Assembly: GCF_024584805.1 (NCBI RefSeq)
Contig: NZ_CP075715.1
Location: 6,915,526-6,979,525, forward strand
Reading direction: 5' to 3'
Source: Streptomyces sp. FIT100
Lineage (GTDB): Bacteria > Actinomycetota > Actinomycetes > Streptomycetales > Streptomycetaceae
Length of the DNA: 64,000 bases
The notes beneath the pieces are model-generated. The model was not told the DNA's origin, made no database searches, and saw nothing but the letters and a program-made list of their open reading frames with translations. This document shows positions 52,397 to 61,553 of this stretch, piece after piece. The translations under genes and the position numbers were made by a program. Every line of letters begins with the position of its first letter. Within the stretch, counting starts at the first letter, position 1.

Positions 52397-52517
52397 GAGA
52401 GGACCGGGGGCCTGTGTCCCCGTCCGCCCGTCGGGGGCGGGCCCGCGTCCGGTGGCGGCAGCACGCCGCCGGGCCGGTCCGGCCTGCCCCGGCCCCGCTT
52501 TGTCCTGCCCCGGGAGA

Positions 52518-52530
52518 AAGTTCAACTTCC
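52518..52530. promoter_or_regulatory. Predicted ROK operator upstream of the secreted sugar dehydrogenase/ThuA gene
   Basis: AAGTTCAACTT (52518-52528) is a perfect inverted repeat continued by CC. Half-site AACTTCC resembles the AACTTCTTCC site at 44886-44895. It lies about 185 bases before the GTG at 52715 in the 318-base gap 52397-52714. The rest of that gap shows only a weak hairpin at 52453-52474. Confidence 0.45.
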
Positions 52531-52714
52531 TTGCTGCGCAAGGGCTTTCGGCCCTGGACGAACCCGGCTACCGTCCCTGAGGTGTACAGGACACGGACAC
52601 GAACCTGTGACACAGCACCGAACGTGACCAGCGTGACGGCGCACGCCGGTCCCCGGACCTTCCGAACGGCAAGCAGCACCCGCCCGTACGACCGGCTACC
52701 TCCGGAGGACACAC

Positions 52715-55700
52715 GTGCACAGAAAACGGCCCGGAGCACAACGAGCCCGCATCAGAAAGGGACTCGCGCTCCTCACCGGCAGCCTTCTCGCCGCGACGTC
52801 ACTGGCCATCTCCGCCCCCGGCGCCGCGGCCCACCCGGACCACCCGGCCCCCGCCCCGGCGGCCGAGGAGTTCCAGCAGGTCACCCTCGCCAAGGGCGAG
52901 CCCGAGACCGGCGAGCCCATGTCCCTCGCCGTCCTGCCCGACCGCAGCGTCCTGCACACCTCGCGCGACGGCGAGCTGCGCAGCACCGACGCCGCCGGCA
53001 ACACCAAGGTGATCGGCACCATCCCCGTCTACTCGCACGACGAGGAAGGTCTCCAGGGCGTCGGCATCGACCCCGCCTTCGCCGAGAACCGGGCGATCTA
53101 CCTCTACTACGCGCCCCCGCTGGACACCCCCGCAGGCGACGCGCCCAACGACGGCACGGCCGCCGACTTCGCCAAGTACGACGGAGTCAACCGGCTCTCC
53201 CGCTTCGTCCTCAAGGCCGACGGAACCCTCGACAACGCCAGCGAGAAGAAGGTCATCGACATCCCCGCCACCCGCGGCATCTGCTGCCACGTCGGAGGGG
53301 ACATCGACTTCGACGCGCAGGGCAACCTGTACCTGTCCACCGGCGACGACTCCAACCCGTTCGCCTCCGACGGCTACACGCCCATCGACGAGCGCACCGG
53401 CCGCAACCCCGCCTACGACGCCCGCCGCACCTCCGGCAACACCAACGACCTGCGCGGCAAGGTCCTGCGCATCAAGGTCGCCGACGACGGCTCCTACACG
53501 GTCCCCGACGGCAACCTCTTCGCCCCGGGCACGGACAAGACCCGGCCCGAGATCTACGCGATGGGCTTCCGCAACCCCTTCCGCTTCAGCGTCGACAAGA
53601 AGACCGGAATCCTCTACGTCGGCGACTACGGGCCCGACGCGGGCGCGGCCGACCCCAAGCGCGGCCCGGCCGGACAGGTCGAGTTCGCCCGCATCACCAA
53701 GCCCGGCAACTTCGGCTGGCCCTTCTGCACCGGCGACAACGACCCCTACGTCGACTACGACTTCGCCACCAAGGTGTCCGGAGCCACCTTCGACTGCGCG
53801 GCCCCGAAGAACGACTCGCCGTACAACACCGGCCTGGTCGACCTGCCGCCCGCCGAGCCGGCGTGGCTCCCCTACGACGGCGGCTCCGTCCCCGAGTTCG
53901 GCACCGGCTCCGAGTCCCCGATGGGCGGGCCCGTCTACCGCTACGACCCGGACCTCGACTCCCCGGTCAAGTTCCCCGAGGCGTACGACGGCGACTTCTT
54001 CGCCGGCGAGTTCGGCCGCCGCTGGATCAAGCGCATCGAGCACGGCGACGACGGCACCGTCCAGTCCATCAACCCCGTCCCGTGGACCGGAACGCAGATC
54101 ATGGACATGGCCTTCGGGCCCGACGGGGCGCTGTACGTCCTCGACTACGGCACCGCCTGGTTCGGCGGCGACGAGCACTCCGCGATCTACCGCATCGAGA
54201 ACGCCACCGGAGGCCGCTCCCCGGTCGCCGAGGCCGGCGCCAGCAAGACCTCCGGCACCGCCCCGCTGCGGGTCGCCCTCTCCTCGGCCGGCACCACCGA
54301 CGCCGACGGCGACGCCCTCACCTACAGCTGGGACTTCGGCGACGGCGGCACCTCCACCGCGGCCAACCCCACCCACACCTACCGCAAGAACGGCACCTAT
54401 ACGGCGACCGTGACCGCCAAGGACCCGACGGGACGCACCGGCTCCGCCAGCGTCCAGGTCGTCGTCGGCAACACCGCACCCAAGGTCACACTGGAACTGC
54501 CCACCGAGGGCGCACTGTTCAGCTTCGGCGACGAGGTCCCCTTCAAGGTGACCGTCACCGACCCGGAGGACGGCACCGTCGACTGCGCCAAGGTCAAGGT
54601 CACCTACGTCCTCGGCCACGACAGCCACGGCCACCCCGTGACCTCCGCGAACGGCTGCACCGGCACCATCAAGACCTCCGCCGACGGCGGACACGACCCC
54701 AACGCCAACATCTTCGGAGTCTTCGACGCCGAGTACACCGACGGCGGAGGCGGCGGCCAGGCCCCGCTCACCACACACGACCAGGCGCAGCTCCAGCCCC
54801 GGCACCGGCAGGCCGAGCACTTCAGCGCCCAGTCCGGCATCACGGTCTACGACAAGGCGCCCGCCAACGGAGGAAGGACCGTGGGCGACATCGACGACGG
54901 GGACTGGATCTCCTTCAAGCCCTACAACCTGTCCGGCTCCACCAAGCTCACCGCCCGGATCTCCTCCGGCGGCGCGGGCGGCTTCCTCGAAGTGCGCACC
55001 GGCTCGGCGACCGGCACCCTCCTCGGCTCCGCCCCCGTCCCGGTGACCGGCGGCTGGGAGACCTTCCAGGACATCGACGTACCCCTGCGGGCCGTGCCGA
55101 AGAAGACCACCGAACTCTTCCTGGTCTTCAAGGGCGGAGCCGGAGCGCTCTACGACGTCGACGACTTCGAACTCTCCAGCACCCCCGTCGACCGCACCGC
55201 CAAGCGGGTCCTCGTCTTCTCCAAGACCGCCGGCTTCCGCCACGACTCCATCCCCACCGGTGTCGCCGCCCTGAAGGAACTCGGCGCCGGAAGCAACATC
55301 ACCGTCGACGCCACCGAGGAAGCCGCCCAGTTCACGACGAGCAACCTCGCCCGCTACGACGCCGTCGTGTTCCTGTCCACCACCGGTGACGTCCTCAACG
55401 CCGACCAGCAGAAGGCGTTCGAGAACTACGTCGCCACGGGCGGCGGCTACATGGGCGTCCACGCCGCGGCCGACACCGAGTACGACTGGGGCTTCTACGG
55501 CGGACTCGTCGGCGCCTACTTCCACTCCCACCCGCAGATCCAGAAGGCCACCGTCCGCGTCGAGGACCACGACCACCCCGCCACCTCGCACCTGGAGGCG
55601 GCCTGGGAGCGCACGGACGAGTGGTACAACTACCGCACCAACCCGCGCGGTCAGGCCCGCATCCTCGCCACCCTGGACGAAACCACCTACCAGGGCGGCA

Positions 55701-56428
55701 ACATGAAGGGCGACCACCCCATCGCCTGGTGCCAGACCTACCAGGGCGGCAGGGCCTTCTACACCGGCGGCGGACACACCAAGGAGTCCTACGCCGAGCC
55801 GGCCTTCCGCCGGCACCTCCTCGGCGGACTGCGCTACGCCTCCGGACAGGTCAACGCCGACTGCAAGCCGGCGACCGGCTACCGCGACCTGTTCAACGGC
55901 CAGACCCTGGAAGGCTGGAAGCAGGCGGGGCCCGGGAAGTTCAACGTCGTGGGCGGCGAGCTGCAGACCGAGGGCGGCATGGGCATGCTCTGGTACCAGG
56001 CCAAGCAGTTCGCGTCGTACTCGCTCAAGCTCGACTGGAAGATGGCGGGCGACGACAACTCCGGGATCTTCGTCGGCTTCCCGGCCTCCGACGACCCCTG
56101 GTCCGCCGTGAACAACGGCTACGAGATCCAGATCGACGCCAGCGACGCACCTGACCGCACCACCGGTGCGATCTACAGCTTCAAGTCGGCCGACCTCAAG
56201 GCCCGCGACCGGGTGCTGCGGCCCCCGGGCCAGTGGAACAGCTACGAGGTCAAGGTCCAGGGCGAGCGGCTCCAGGTCTTCCTCAACGGAGTGAAGATCA
56301 ACGACTACACCAACACCGACCCCGTCCGCAGCCTGAAGGACGGCTACATCGGCCTCCAGAACCACGGAGCCGACGACCAGGTCTCCTTCCGCAACATCCA
56401 GATCAAGGAGCTGCCCTCGGCGTCGTAG
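52715..56428 (+). CDS. Secreted multidomain protein: sugar dehydrogenase, PKD, CBM6-like, ThuA and DUF1080 domains
   Basis: The 1237 aa begin with a signal peptide (KGLALLTGSLLAATSLAISA, cleavage near APGAAAH). Domains in order: a PQQ-type glucose/sorbosone dehydrogenase beta-propeller (~50-500; YAMGFRNPFRFSVD, EFGRRWIKRIEHG); a PKD domain (~510-590; YSWDFGDGGTSTAANPTHTY); a second Ig-like segment (~595-690); a CBM6-like module (~695-830); a ThuA domain (~835-1055; VLVFSKTAGFRHDSIPTGVA, GGGYMGVHAAADTEYDW); and DUF1080/3-keto-disaccharide hydrolase (~1058-1235; FNGQTLEGWKQAG, NSGIFVGFP). It probably binds, oxidises or cleaves glycosides outside the cell. GTG 52715 follows GGAGG by six bases. 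Confidence 0.92.
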   Translation: MHRKRPGAQRARIRKGLALLTGSLLAATSLAISAPGAAAHPDHPAPAPAAEEFQQVTLAKGEPETGEPMSLAVLPDRSVLHTSRDGELRSTDAAGNTKVIGTIPVYSHDEEGLQGVGIDPAFAENRAIYLYYAPPLDTPAGDAPNDGTAADFAKYDGVNRLSRFVLKADGTLDNASEKKVIDIPATRGICCHVGGDIDFDAQGNLYLSTGDDSNPFASDGYTPIDERTGRNPAYDARRTSGNTNDLRGKVLRIKVADDGSYTVPDGNLFAPGTDKTRPEIYAMGFRNPFRFSVDKKTGILYVGDYGPDAGAADPKRGPAGQVEFARITKPGNFGWPFCTGDNDPYVDYDFATKVSGATFDCAAPKNDSPYNTGLVDLPPAEPAWLPYDGGSVPEFGTGSESPMGGPVYRYDPDLDSPVKFPEAYDGDFFAGEFGRRWIKRIEHGDDGTVQSINPVPWTGTQIMDMAFGPDGALYVLDYGTAWFGGDEHSAIYRIENATGGRSPVAEAGASKTSGTAPLRVALSSAGTTDADGDALTYSWDFGDGGTSTAANPTHTYRKNGTYTATVTAKDPTGRTGSASVQVVVGNTAPKVTLELPTEGALFSFGDEVPFKVTVTDPEDGTVDCAKVKVTYVLGHDSHGHPVTSANGCTGTIKTSADGGHDPNANIFGVFDAEYTDGGGGGQAPLTTHDQAQLQPRHRQAEHFSAQSGITVYDKAPANGGRTVGDIDDGDWISFKPYNLSGSTKLTARISSGGAGGFLEVRTGSATGTLLGSAPVPVTGGWETFQDIDVPLRAVPKKTTELFLVFKGGAGALYDVDDFELSSTPVDRTAKRVLVFSKTAGFRHDSIPTGVAALKELGAGSNITVDATEEAAQFTTSNLARYDAVVFLSTTGDVLNADQQKAFENYVATGGGYMGVHAAADTEYDWGFYGGLVGAYFHSHPQIQKATVRVEDHDHPATSHLEAAWERTDEWYNYRTNPRGQARILATLDETTYQGGNMKGDHPIAWCQTYQGGRAFYTGGGHTKESYAEPAFRRHLLGGLRYASGQVNADCKPATGYRDLFNGQTLEGWKQAGPGKFNVVGGELQTEGGMGMLWYQAKQFASYSLKLDWKMAGDDNSGIFVGFPASDDPWSAVNNGYEIQIDASDAPDRTTGAIYSFKSADLKARDRVLRPPGQWNSYEVKVQGERLQVFLNGVKINDYTNTDPVRSLKDGYIGLQNHGADDQVSFRNIQIKELPSAS

Positions 56429-56528
56429 GGCGGCCCCTGCCGGATCCACAAGCCGGCGGCGGGCGGGGAGACGCCGTACCCCCGCCCGCCGCCCCACCAC
56501 CGCCGCACCGCAGCCAGGGAGGCAGCCC

Positions 56529-57653
56529 GTGACCAATCCCAAGGAACACCGCACCGGGGTCTGGCTGATCGGAGCCCGCGGCTCCGTCGCCACCACCGCG
56601 ATCGCCGGCTGCGCCGCGGTCACAGCCGGACTGCACCCGGCCACGGGCATGGTGACGGAAACCCCGCCGTTCGCCGCGGCCGGACTGCCATCGTTGTCAT
56701 CGCTGGTCTTCGGCGGCCACGACACCACCGCCTGCCCCCTGCCCAAGCGGGCCGAACACCTCGCCGCCGGCGGCGTCCTGCCCCACGGCCTGCCCGCCGC
56801 CCTGCGCGCCGAACTCACCGCGGCCGACGAGGAGATCCGCACCGGCGGACCACTCCCCGGAGACACCCGCACCGACACCGAACTCATCGCAGCCTTCACC
56901 GCCGACCTCACCTCCTTCCTGCGCCGCCACGACCTCGCCCGCGCCGTCGTCGTCAACGTCGCCTCCACCGAACCCGCCCCGGGCCCGGACGCCGAACGGC
57001 TCCCCGCCAGCTCCCTCTACGCGGCCGCCGCGATCGAGGCCGGCTGCCCCTACATCAACTTCACCCCCTCCACCGGGCTGCGCACCGCGGCCCTCACCGA
57101 CGCCGCCTCCGCCCGCGGACTTCCCCACGCGGGCCGGGACGGCAAGACCGGCCAGACGCTGCTCCGCTCCGTACTCGCCCCGATGTTCGTGCAACGTGCC
57201 CTGTCCGTCCGGGCATGGTCCGGCACCAACCTGCTGGGCGGCGGGGACGGGGCGGCGCTGGCCGACCCCGCGGCGGCAGCGGCGAAGAACGCCGGCAAGG
57301 AACGCGTCCTCGCCGACAGCCTCGGCGCCGCACCCCAGGGCGAGGTGCACATCGACGACGTGCCCGCACTCGGGGACTGGAAGACGGCCTGGGACCACAT
57401 CGCCTTCGACGGCTTCCTCGGCACCCGCATGGTCCTGCAGACCACCTGGCAGGGCTGCGACTCCGCCCTCGCGGCCCCCCTCGTCCTCGACCTGGCCCGC
57501 CTCCTCGCCCGCGCCCACGAGGCGGGCATCTCCGGCCCCCTTCCCGAACTCGCCTTCTACTTCAAGGACCCCGACCCGGGCGCCCCGGCGGCCCTCGCCG
57601 AGCAGTACGGGGAGCTGCTCGGCCTTGCCGACCGCCTGCGGGACGCCCGATGA
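56529..57653 (+). CDS. Inositol-3-phosphate synthase-family sugar-phosphate cyclase
   Basis: The 374 aa begin with an NAD-binding Rossmann segment, VWLIGARGSVATTAIAG. Cyclase-family stretches follow: GCPYINFTPSTG, the lysine-bearing DGKTGQTLLRSVLAPMF, GTNLLGGGDGAALADP, and LQTTWQGCDSALAAPLVLDL. These match the order of myo-inositol-1-phosphate synthase conserved blocks. The family converts glucose 6-phosphate to inositol 3-phosphate by internal oxidation, aldol closure and reduction. Another sugar phosphate is possible. It is first in a run of overlapping ebo-like genes, so it probably supplies a cyclitol to that pathway. GTG 56529 has GGGAGG about eight bases upstream. Confidence 0.85.
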   Translation: MTNPKEHRTGVWLIGARGSVATTAIAGCAAVTAGLHPATGMVTETPPFAAAGLPSLSSLVFGGHDTTACPLPKRAEHLAAGGVLPHGLPAALRAELTAADEEIRTGGPLPGDTRTDTELIAAFTADLTSFLRRHDLARAVVVNVASTEPAPGPDAERLPASSLYAAAAIEAGCPYINFTPSTGLRTAALTDAASARGLPHAGRDGKTGQTLLRSVLAPMFVQRALSVRAWSGTNLLGGGDGAALADPAAAAAKNAGKERVLADSLGAAPQGEVHIDDVPALGDWKTAWDHIAFDGFLGTRMVLQTTWQGCDSALAAPLVLDLARLLARAHEAGISGPLPELAFYFKDPDPGAPAALAEQYGELLGLADRLRDAR

Positions 57654-59239
57654 CACCCGGCCGCGGCCTCGGCCGGGGCACCCGCGGCGCCGTGGCGGCC
57701 GTGACCGCGCTCGGGGCCGTGGGCGTCCTCGGCGTCCTGGCGGCACTGCGCTCCTCGGCCGGGCCGCAGCCGTCCCGGTCCCCGACGGGCCCCCGCCCCG
57801 CACCGCGAGCTGTCACGGGCTCCCACCGCCCGCCGGCGGGCGGTGCGCCGGCCCGCGCCGAAGAACAGGCGGGGGACAGCCCCGGCGGGACGAGGGGACC
57901 GGAGCCCGCGGCCGCGTCCGGGCCCCCCGACGCCCCCGACGCCCCCGACGCCCCCGACGCCCCCGACGTGCCGGAAGGGACGGCGCCCGATACGCCCCCC
58001 GGTGCGGCGCCTGATGCGGTGTCGGGCCGCACCGGGGCACGGGCCGGGGCTACCGGCGCCGATCCGGCTCAGCCGAGAGCGTCGGCACCGACACCGGCAC
58101 CCGCACCCGGACCGGCACCCGCGCCCGGACCGGCACCCGCGCCCGGACCGGCACCGGCACCGGCACGGGCGGCCGGGAGGCGGGCGCGGCCGGACGCCGC
58201 GGCCACCCCCGCCGCGGTGGCCGCGGGGCGCGGCGGCCGACTACGCGCATGGGCCGAACTCCTGCGCGTCTCCGCCCTGTTCACCGTCCCCGGCGACGCG
58301 CTCGCCGGCGCGGCCTGTGCCGGGCTGCGCCCCAACCGGGGCACTGCGCTCGCCGTGGGCGCCTCGCTGTGCCTGTACGAGGCGGGCATGGCCCTCAACG
58401 ACTGGGCCGACCGCGACGAGGACGCCGTCGAACGCCCGCACCGCCCCCTCCCGTCCGGCCGGATCAGCCCGCCCGCGGCCCTGGCCGCGGCCGGCGCCCT
58501 GACCGCCGCCGGCCTGGCCCTGGCGGCCCGGGCGGGCCGCGCCCCGCTGGCCGTCGCCACGACCCTGGCGGCGGCGGTCTGGTCGTACGACCTCCACCTC
58601 AAGCACACCCCGGCAGGCCCGGCGGCGATGGCCTCGGCCCGCACCCTGGACCTCCTCCTCGGCGCGACGGCCACCCGCCCCACGGCACTGCGCCCCGCCC
58701 TGCCGCACGCCGCGCTCCTCGGCGCCCACACCTACGCGATCACCTCCGTCTCCCGCCACGAAACCCAGGGCGGTTCCACCAGGGCGCCCCTCGCGGCGCT
58801 GGCGACCGCCCTGGTCATCACCGCGGCGACGGCCCGCCCACGCAACCGGCCCTCTCCCACCGCCGGGACCGGGGTCGGGAGCGGCACCGGGGCCTGGGCC
58901 GGGACCGGGGCAGGGGCAGGGGGCAGCCCGCCCACGGCACCGGCCGGACGCCTCCGGGACCGGGCCGCGTCCCTGATGCGGGCATCCGACGGCCTCGCCC
59001 CCGTCGCCGCCGGGCTCGCCGCCTCCGCCTACGCCCGCACCGCCCTCACCCCCTTCCTGCACGCCGCCCTCAACCCCTCCCCGCCCCTCACCGAACGCGC
59101 CGTCGGCGCCGGGATCCGCGCCATGATCCCGCTGCAGGCCGCCCTCGCCGCACGCTCCGGCGCGCCCGGCACCGGCCTCGCCGTCCTCGCGCTCGTCCCC
59201 GTTGCCCGACGCCTCGCCAGGAAGGTGAGCCCCACATGA
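57650..59239 (+). CDS. eboC: UbiA-family prenyltransferase (SCO3242-like/EboC) with long low-complexity N-terminus
   Basis: The chain has 529 aa. A short hydrophobic N-terminus (TRGAVAAVTALGAVGVLGVL) is followed by about 150 residues of proline/alanine repeats (PDAPDAPDAPDAPD; PAPAPGPAPAPGPAPAPG). From ~residue 195 comes a UbiA membrane domain. Its first diphosphate/Mg motif is NDWADRDEDAVERPHRPLPSG. The second region reads SARTLDLLLGATATRP, with fewer acids than usual. It should transfer a prenyl chain to a polar acceptor in the membrane. ATG 57650 overlaps the upstream stop. GTG 58217 is an alternative start giving a normal-sized 340-residue enzyme. Confidence 0.82.
   Translation: MTPGRGLGRGTRGAVAAVTALGAVGVLGVLAALRSSAGPQPSRSPTGPRPAPRAVTGSHRPPAGGAPARAEEQAGDSPGGTRGPEPAAASGPPDAPDAPDAPDAPDVPEGTAPDTPPGAAPDAVSGRTGARAGATGADPAQPRASAPTPAPAPGPAPAPGPAPAPGPAPAPARAAGRRARPDAAATPAAVAAGRGGRLRAWAELLRVSALFTVPGDALAGAACAGLRPNRGTALAVGASLCLYEAGMALNDWADRDEDAVERPHRPLPSGRISPPAALAAAGALTAAGLALAARAGRAPLAVATTLAAAVWSYDLHLKHTPAGPAAMASARTLDLLLGATATRPTALRPALPHAALLGAHTYAITSVSRHETQGGSTRAPLAALATALVITAATARPRNRPSPTAGTGVGSGTGAWAGTGAGAGGSPPTAPAGRLRDRAASLMRASDGLAPVAAGLAASAYARTALTPFLHAALNPSPPLTERAVGAGIRAMIPLQAALAARSGAPGTGLAVLALVPVARRLARKVSPT
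57931..57968 (+). repeat. 9-bp coding repeat (Pro-Asp-Ala) in the prenyltransferase N-terminus
   Basis: CCCGACGCC units are repeated in tandem, encoding PDAPDAPDAPDAPD. The copy number can vary in frame. Confidence 0.85.
58086..58160 (+). repeat. 18-bp coding repeat (Pro-Ala-Pro-Ala-Pro-Gly)
   Basis: Units of the type CCGGCACCCGCGCCCGGA recur about four times with small changes, encoding PAPAPGPAPAPG-like sequence in the same low-complexity region. Confidence 0.85.
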
Positions 59240-60093
59240 GCCTGCGCCTCGGCTATGGAACCAACGGCCTCACCGACCTCCGCCTCGACGACGCCCTCGT
59301 CCTCCTCGCGGACCTCGGCTACGACGGCGTCGGCCTCACCCTCGACCACATGCATCTCGACCCGCTCGCCCCCGATCTCGGCTCCCGCACCCGCCGGCTC
59401 GCGGGCCGCCTCGCCGACCTCGGCCTGGAAGTCACCGTCGAGACCGGCGCCCGCTACGTCCTCGACCCGCGGCGCAAGCACGGCCCGTCGCTTCTCGACC
59501 CCGACCCGGACGCCCGCGCCGCCCGCACCGGACTCCTCGTCCGCGCCGTGCAGGTCGCCGAGGACCTCGGCGCGCACGCCGTGCACTGCTTCAGCGGCAT
59601 CACCCCCGCGGCCACCGCGCCCGAGACCGCCTGGCAGCGCCTCGAAGCCGCCCTCACCCCCGTCCTGGACGTCGCGGCCACCGCCCGCGTCCCCCTCGCC
59701 GTCGAACCCGAACCCGGCCATCTCCTCGCCACCCTCGACGACTTCCATCACCTGCGCACCCTCCTCGGCGACCCCGAACCCCTCGGCCTCACCCTCGACA
59801 TCGGCCACTGCCAGTGCCTGGAGACGGCACCCCCCGCCGACTGCGTCGAACAGGCCGCCCCCTGGATCCGGCACGTCCAGATCGAGGACATGCGCCGCGG
59901 CGTCCACGAACACCTCCCCTTCGGCGACGGCGAGATCGACTTCCCGCCCGTCCTCGACGCCCTCGCCGCCACCGGCTACCGCGGCCTGACCGTCGTCGAA
60001 CTGCCCCGCCACTCCCACGCGGGCCCCGAACTCGCCCGCGCCTCCCTCGACTTCCTGCGCTCCCACCTCCCCTCGAACGGAGCCGCGGCATGA
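59236..60093 (+). CDS. Sugar phosphate isomerase/epimerase-like TIM-barrel protein of the ebo-like operon
   Basis: This 285-residue AP endonuclease 2/xylose isomerase-like TIM barrel has metal-site residues in VTVETGARYVLDP, LAVEPEPGHLLATLDDF, LGLTLDIGHCQCLE, HVQIEDMRRGVHEHLPFGDG and the last-strand VVELPRHSH. It would act on a sugar- or cyclitol-like compound. It is not closely similar to the isomerase at 51392, so it is not a local duplicate. ATG 59236 overlaps the prenyltransferase stop (ATGA), and its own stop overlaps the eboA start. Confidence 0.9.
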   Translation: MSLRLGYGTNGLTDLRLDDALVLLADLGYDGVGLTLDHMHLDPLAPDLGSRTRRLAGRLADLGLEVTVETGARYVLDPRRKHGPSLLDPDPDARAARTGLLVRAVQVAEDLGAHAVHCFSGITPAATAPETAWQRLEAALTPVLDVAATARVPLAVEPEPGHLLATLDDFHHLRTLLGDPEPLGLTLDIGHCQCLETAPPADCVEQAAPWIRHVQIEDMRRGVHEHLPFGDGEIDFPPVLDALAATGYRGLTVVELPRHSHAGPELARASLDFLRSHLPSNGAAA

Positions 60094-60692
60094 CCACCCT
60101 GACCCGCGACGAACTCGACACCCGGCTCGACGCCGCCGCCCGCGCCTGGCTGCGCCAAGCCCTCGACGAAGCGTCCCGCCCCGACGACGGCACCCCACCC
60201 GCCTGGGAAATCCGCTTCGCCGCCGCGGGCCGCCACTGCGGCCAGGACCACGCCGACTCCGTACGCACCCTCCTCCTGCGCGAAGCCCGCGCCGACGCGG
60301 CCACCCTCACCCGCCTCTACCAGCAGGGCACCGCAGCCGAACGTCGCGCCGTCCTCCTCTCCCTGCCCCAACTCGCCCCCGCGCCTGCCGACGGCCTGCC
60401 CCTCGTCGAGGACGCCCTGCGCACCAACGACACCCGGCTCGTCGCCGCCGCCGTCGGCCCCTACGCCGCCGAACACCTCGATGCGCACTCCTGGCGCCAC
60501 GCACTCCTCAAATGCCTGTTCACCGGCGTGCCACTGGCCGCGGCCGACGGACTCGAACGCCGTGCCCGGGGCGACGCGGAACTGGCCCGCATGCTCGGCG
60601 ACTACGCCGCCGAACGCACCGCCGCCGGCCGCCCCGTCCCCGCCGACCTCCACCGCGTCCTCGCCCTGACGTCCCCCACGGAGAAGTCCTGA
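60090..60692 (+). CDS. eboA: EboA-domain protein
   Basis: The protein has 200 aa, mostly helical and without catalytic motifs that I can see. The pattern WEIRFAAAGRHCG, RLYQQGTAAERRAVLLSLPQL and EDALRTNDTRLVAAAVGPYA, with LKCLFTGVPL, is that of EboA-domain proteins, which have HEAT-like helices and unknown function. The ebo operon is known from cyanobacteria (scytonemin export is linked to it), Bacteroidota and eustigmatophyte plastids. Order and overlaps place this protein in the same pathway as the prenyltransferase and EboB/E/F. ATG 60090 overlaps the previous stop; its stop TGA shares a base with the eboB start (TGATG). Confidence 0.88.
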   Translation: MTTLTRDELDTRLDAAARAWLRQALDEASRPDDGTPPAWEIRFAAAGRHCGQDHADSVRTLLLREARADAATLTRLYQQGTAAERRAVLLSLPQLAPAPADGLPLVEDALRTNDTRLVAAAVGPYAAEHLDAHSWRHALLKCLFTGVPLAAADGLERRARGDAELARMLGDYAAERTAAGRPVPADLHRVLALTSPTEKS

Positions 60693-61540
60693 TGCGCATC
60701 TTCGACCCCCACATCCACATGACCTCCCGCACCACGGACGACTACCAGGCGATGCACGCCGCCGGCGTCCGCGCCGTCGTCGAACCCTCCTTCTGGCTCG
60801 GCCAGCCCCGTACCTCACCCGCCTCCTTCTTCGACTACTTCGACGCCCTCCTCGGCTGGGAACCCTTCCGCGCCGCCCAGTACGGCATCGCCCACCACTG
60901 CACCGTCGCCCTCAACCCCAAAGAGGCCAACGACCCCCGCTGCACCCCCGTCCTCGACGCACTGCCCCGCTATCTCGTCAAGGACAACGTCGTCGCCGTG
61001 GGCGAGATCGGCTACGACTCCATGACCCGCGCCGAGGACACCGCCCTCGCCGCCCAGCTCCAGCTCGCCGCCGACCACCAGCTGCCCGCCCTCGTGCACA
61101 CCCCCCACCGTGACAAACTCGCCGGCCTGCGCCGCACCATCGACGTCGTCCGCGAATCGGCGCTCGCCCCCGAGGACGTCCTCCTCGACCACCTCAACGA
61201 GACGACCGTCAAGGAGGCCAAGGACGCCGGCTGCTGGCTCGGCTTCTCCATCTATCCCGACACCAAGATGGACGAGGACCGCATGGTCGCCATCCTCAGG
61301 ACCCACGGCACCGAGAAGGTCCTCGTCAACTCGGCCGCCGACTGGGGCAAGAGCGACCCCCTCAAGACCCGCAGGACCGCCGACGCCATGCTCGCCGCCG
61401 GATTCACCGCCGACGACGTCGACCAGGTCCTGTGGCGCAACCCCGTCGCCTTCTACGGCCGAAGCGGCCGCCTCCAGCTCGACGTCCCCGCACCCGAGGC
61501 CCTGCACGAGGGCAACTCGATCCTCCGCGGCGGGGAATGA
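60692..61540 (+). CDS. eboB: TatD-family metal-dependent hydrolase (EboB-like)
   Basis: This amidohydrolase-superfamily protein has 282 aa. The N-terminal metal motif is IFDPHIHMTSR (HxH). Later residues are VAVGEIGYDSM (Glu), LVHTPHRDK (His), DHLNETT (His) and VNSAADWG (Asp), giving a complete TatD-like two-metal site. TatD members are nucleases or small-molecule hydrolases; in ebo operons the substrate is unknown. ATG 60692 overlaps the eboA stop by one base. The eboE gene follows after 13 bases. Confidence 0.9.
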   Translation: MRIFDPHIHMTSRTTDDYQAMHAAGVRAVVEPSFWLGQPRTSPASFFDYFDALLGWEPFRAAQYGIAHHCTVALNPKEANDPRCTPVLDALPRYLVKDNVVAVGEIGYDSMTRAEDTALAAQLQLAADHQLPALVHTPHRDKLAGLRRTIDVVRESALAPEDVLLDHLNETTVKEAKDAGCWLGFSIYPDTKMDEDRMVAILRTHGTEKVLVNSAADWGKSDPLKTRRTADAMLAAGFTADDVDQVLWRNPVAFYGRSGRLQLDVPAPEALHEGNSILRGGE

Positions 61541-61553
61541 GGAGGCGACCCGT

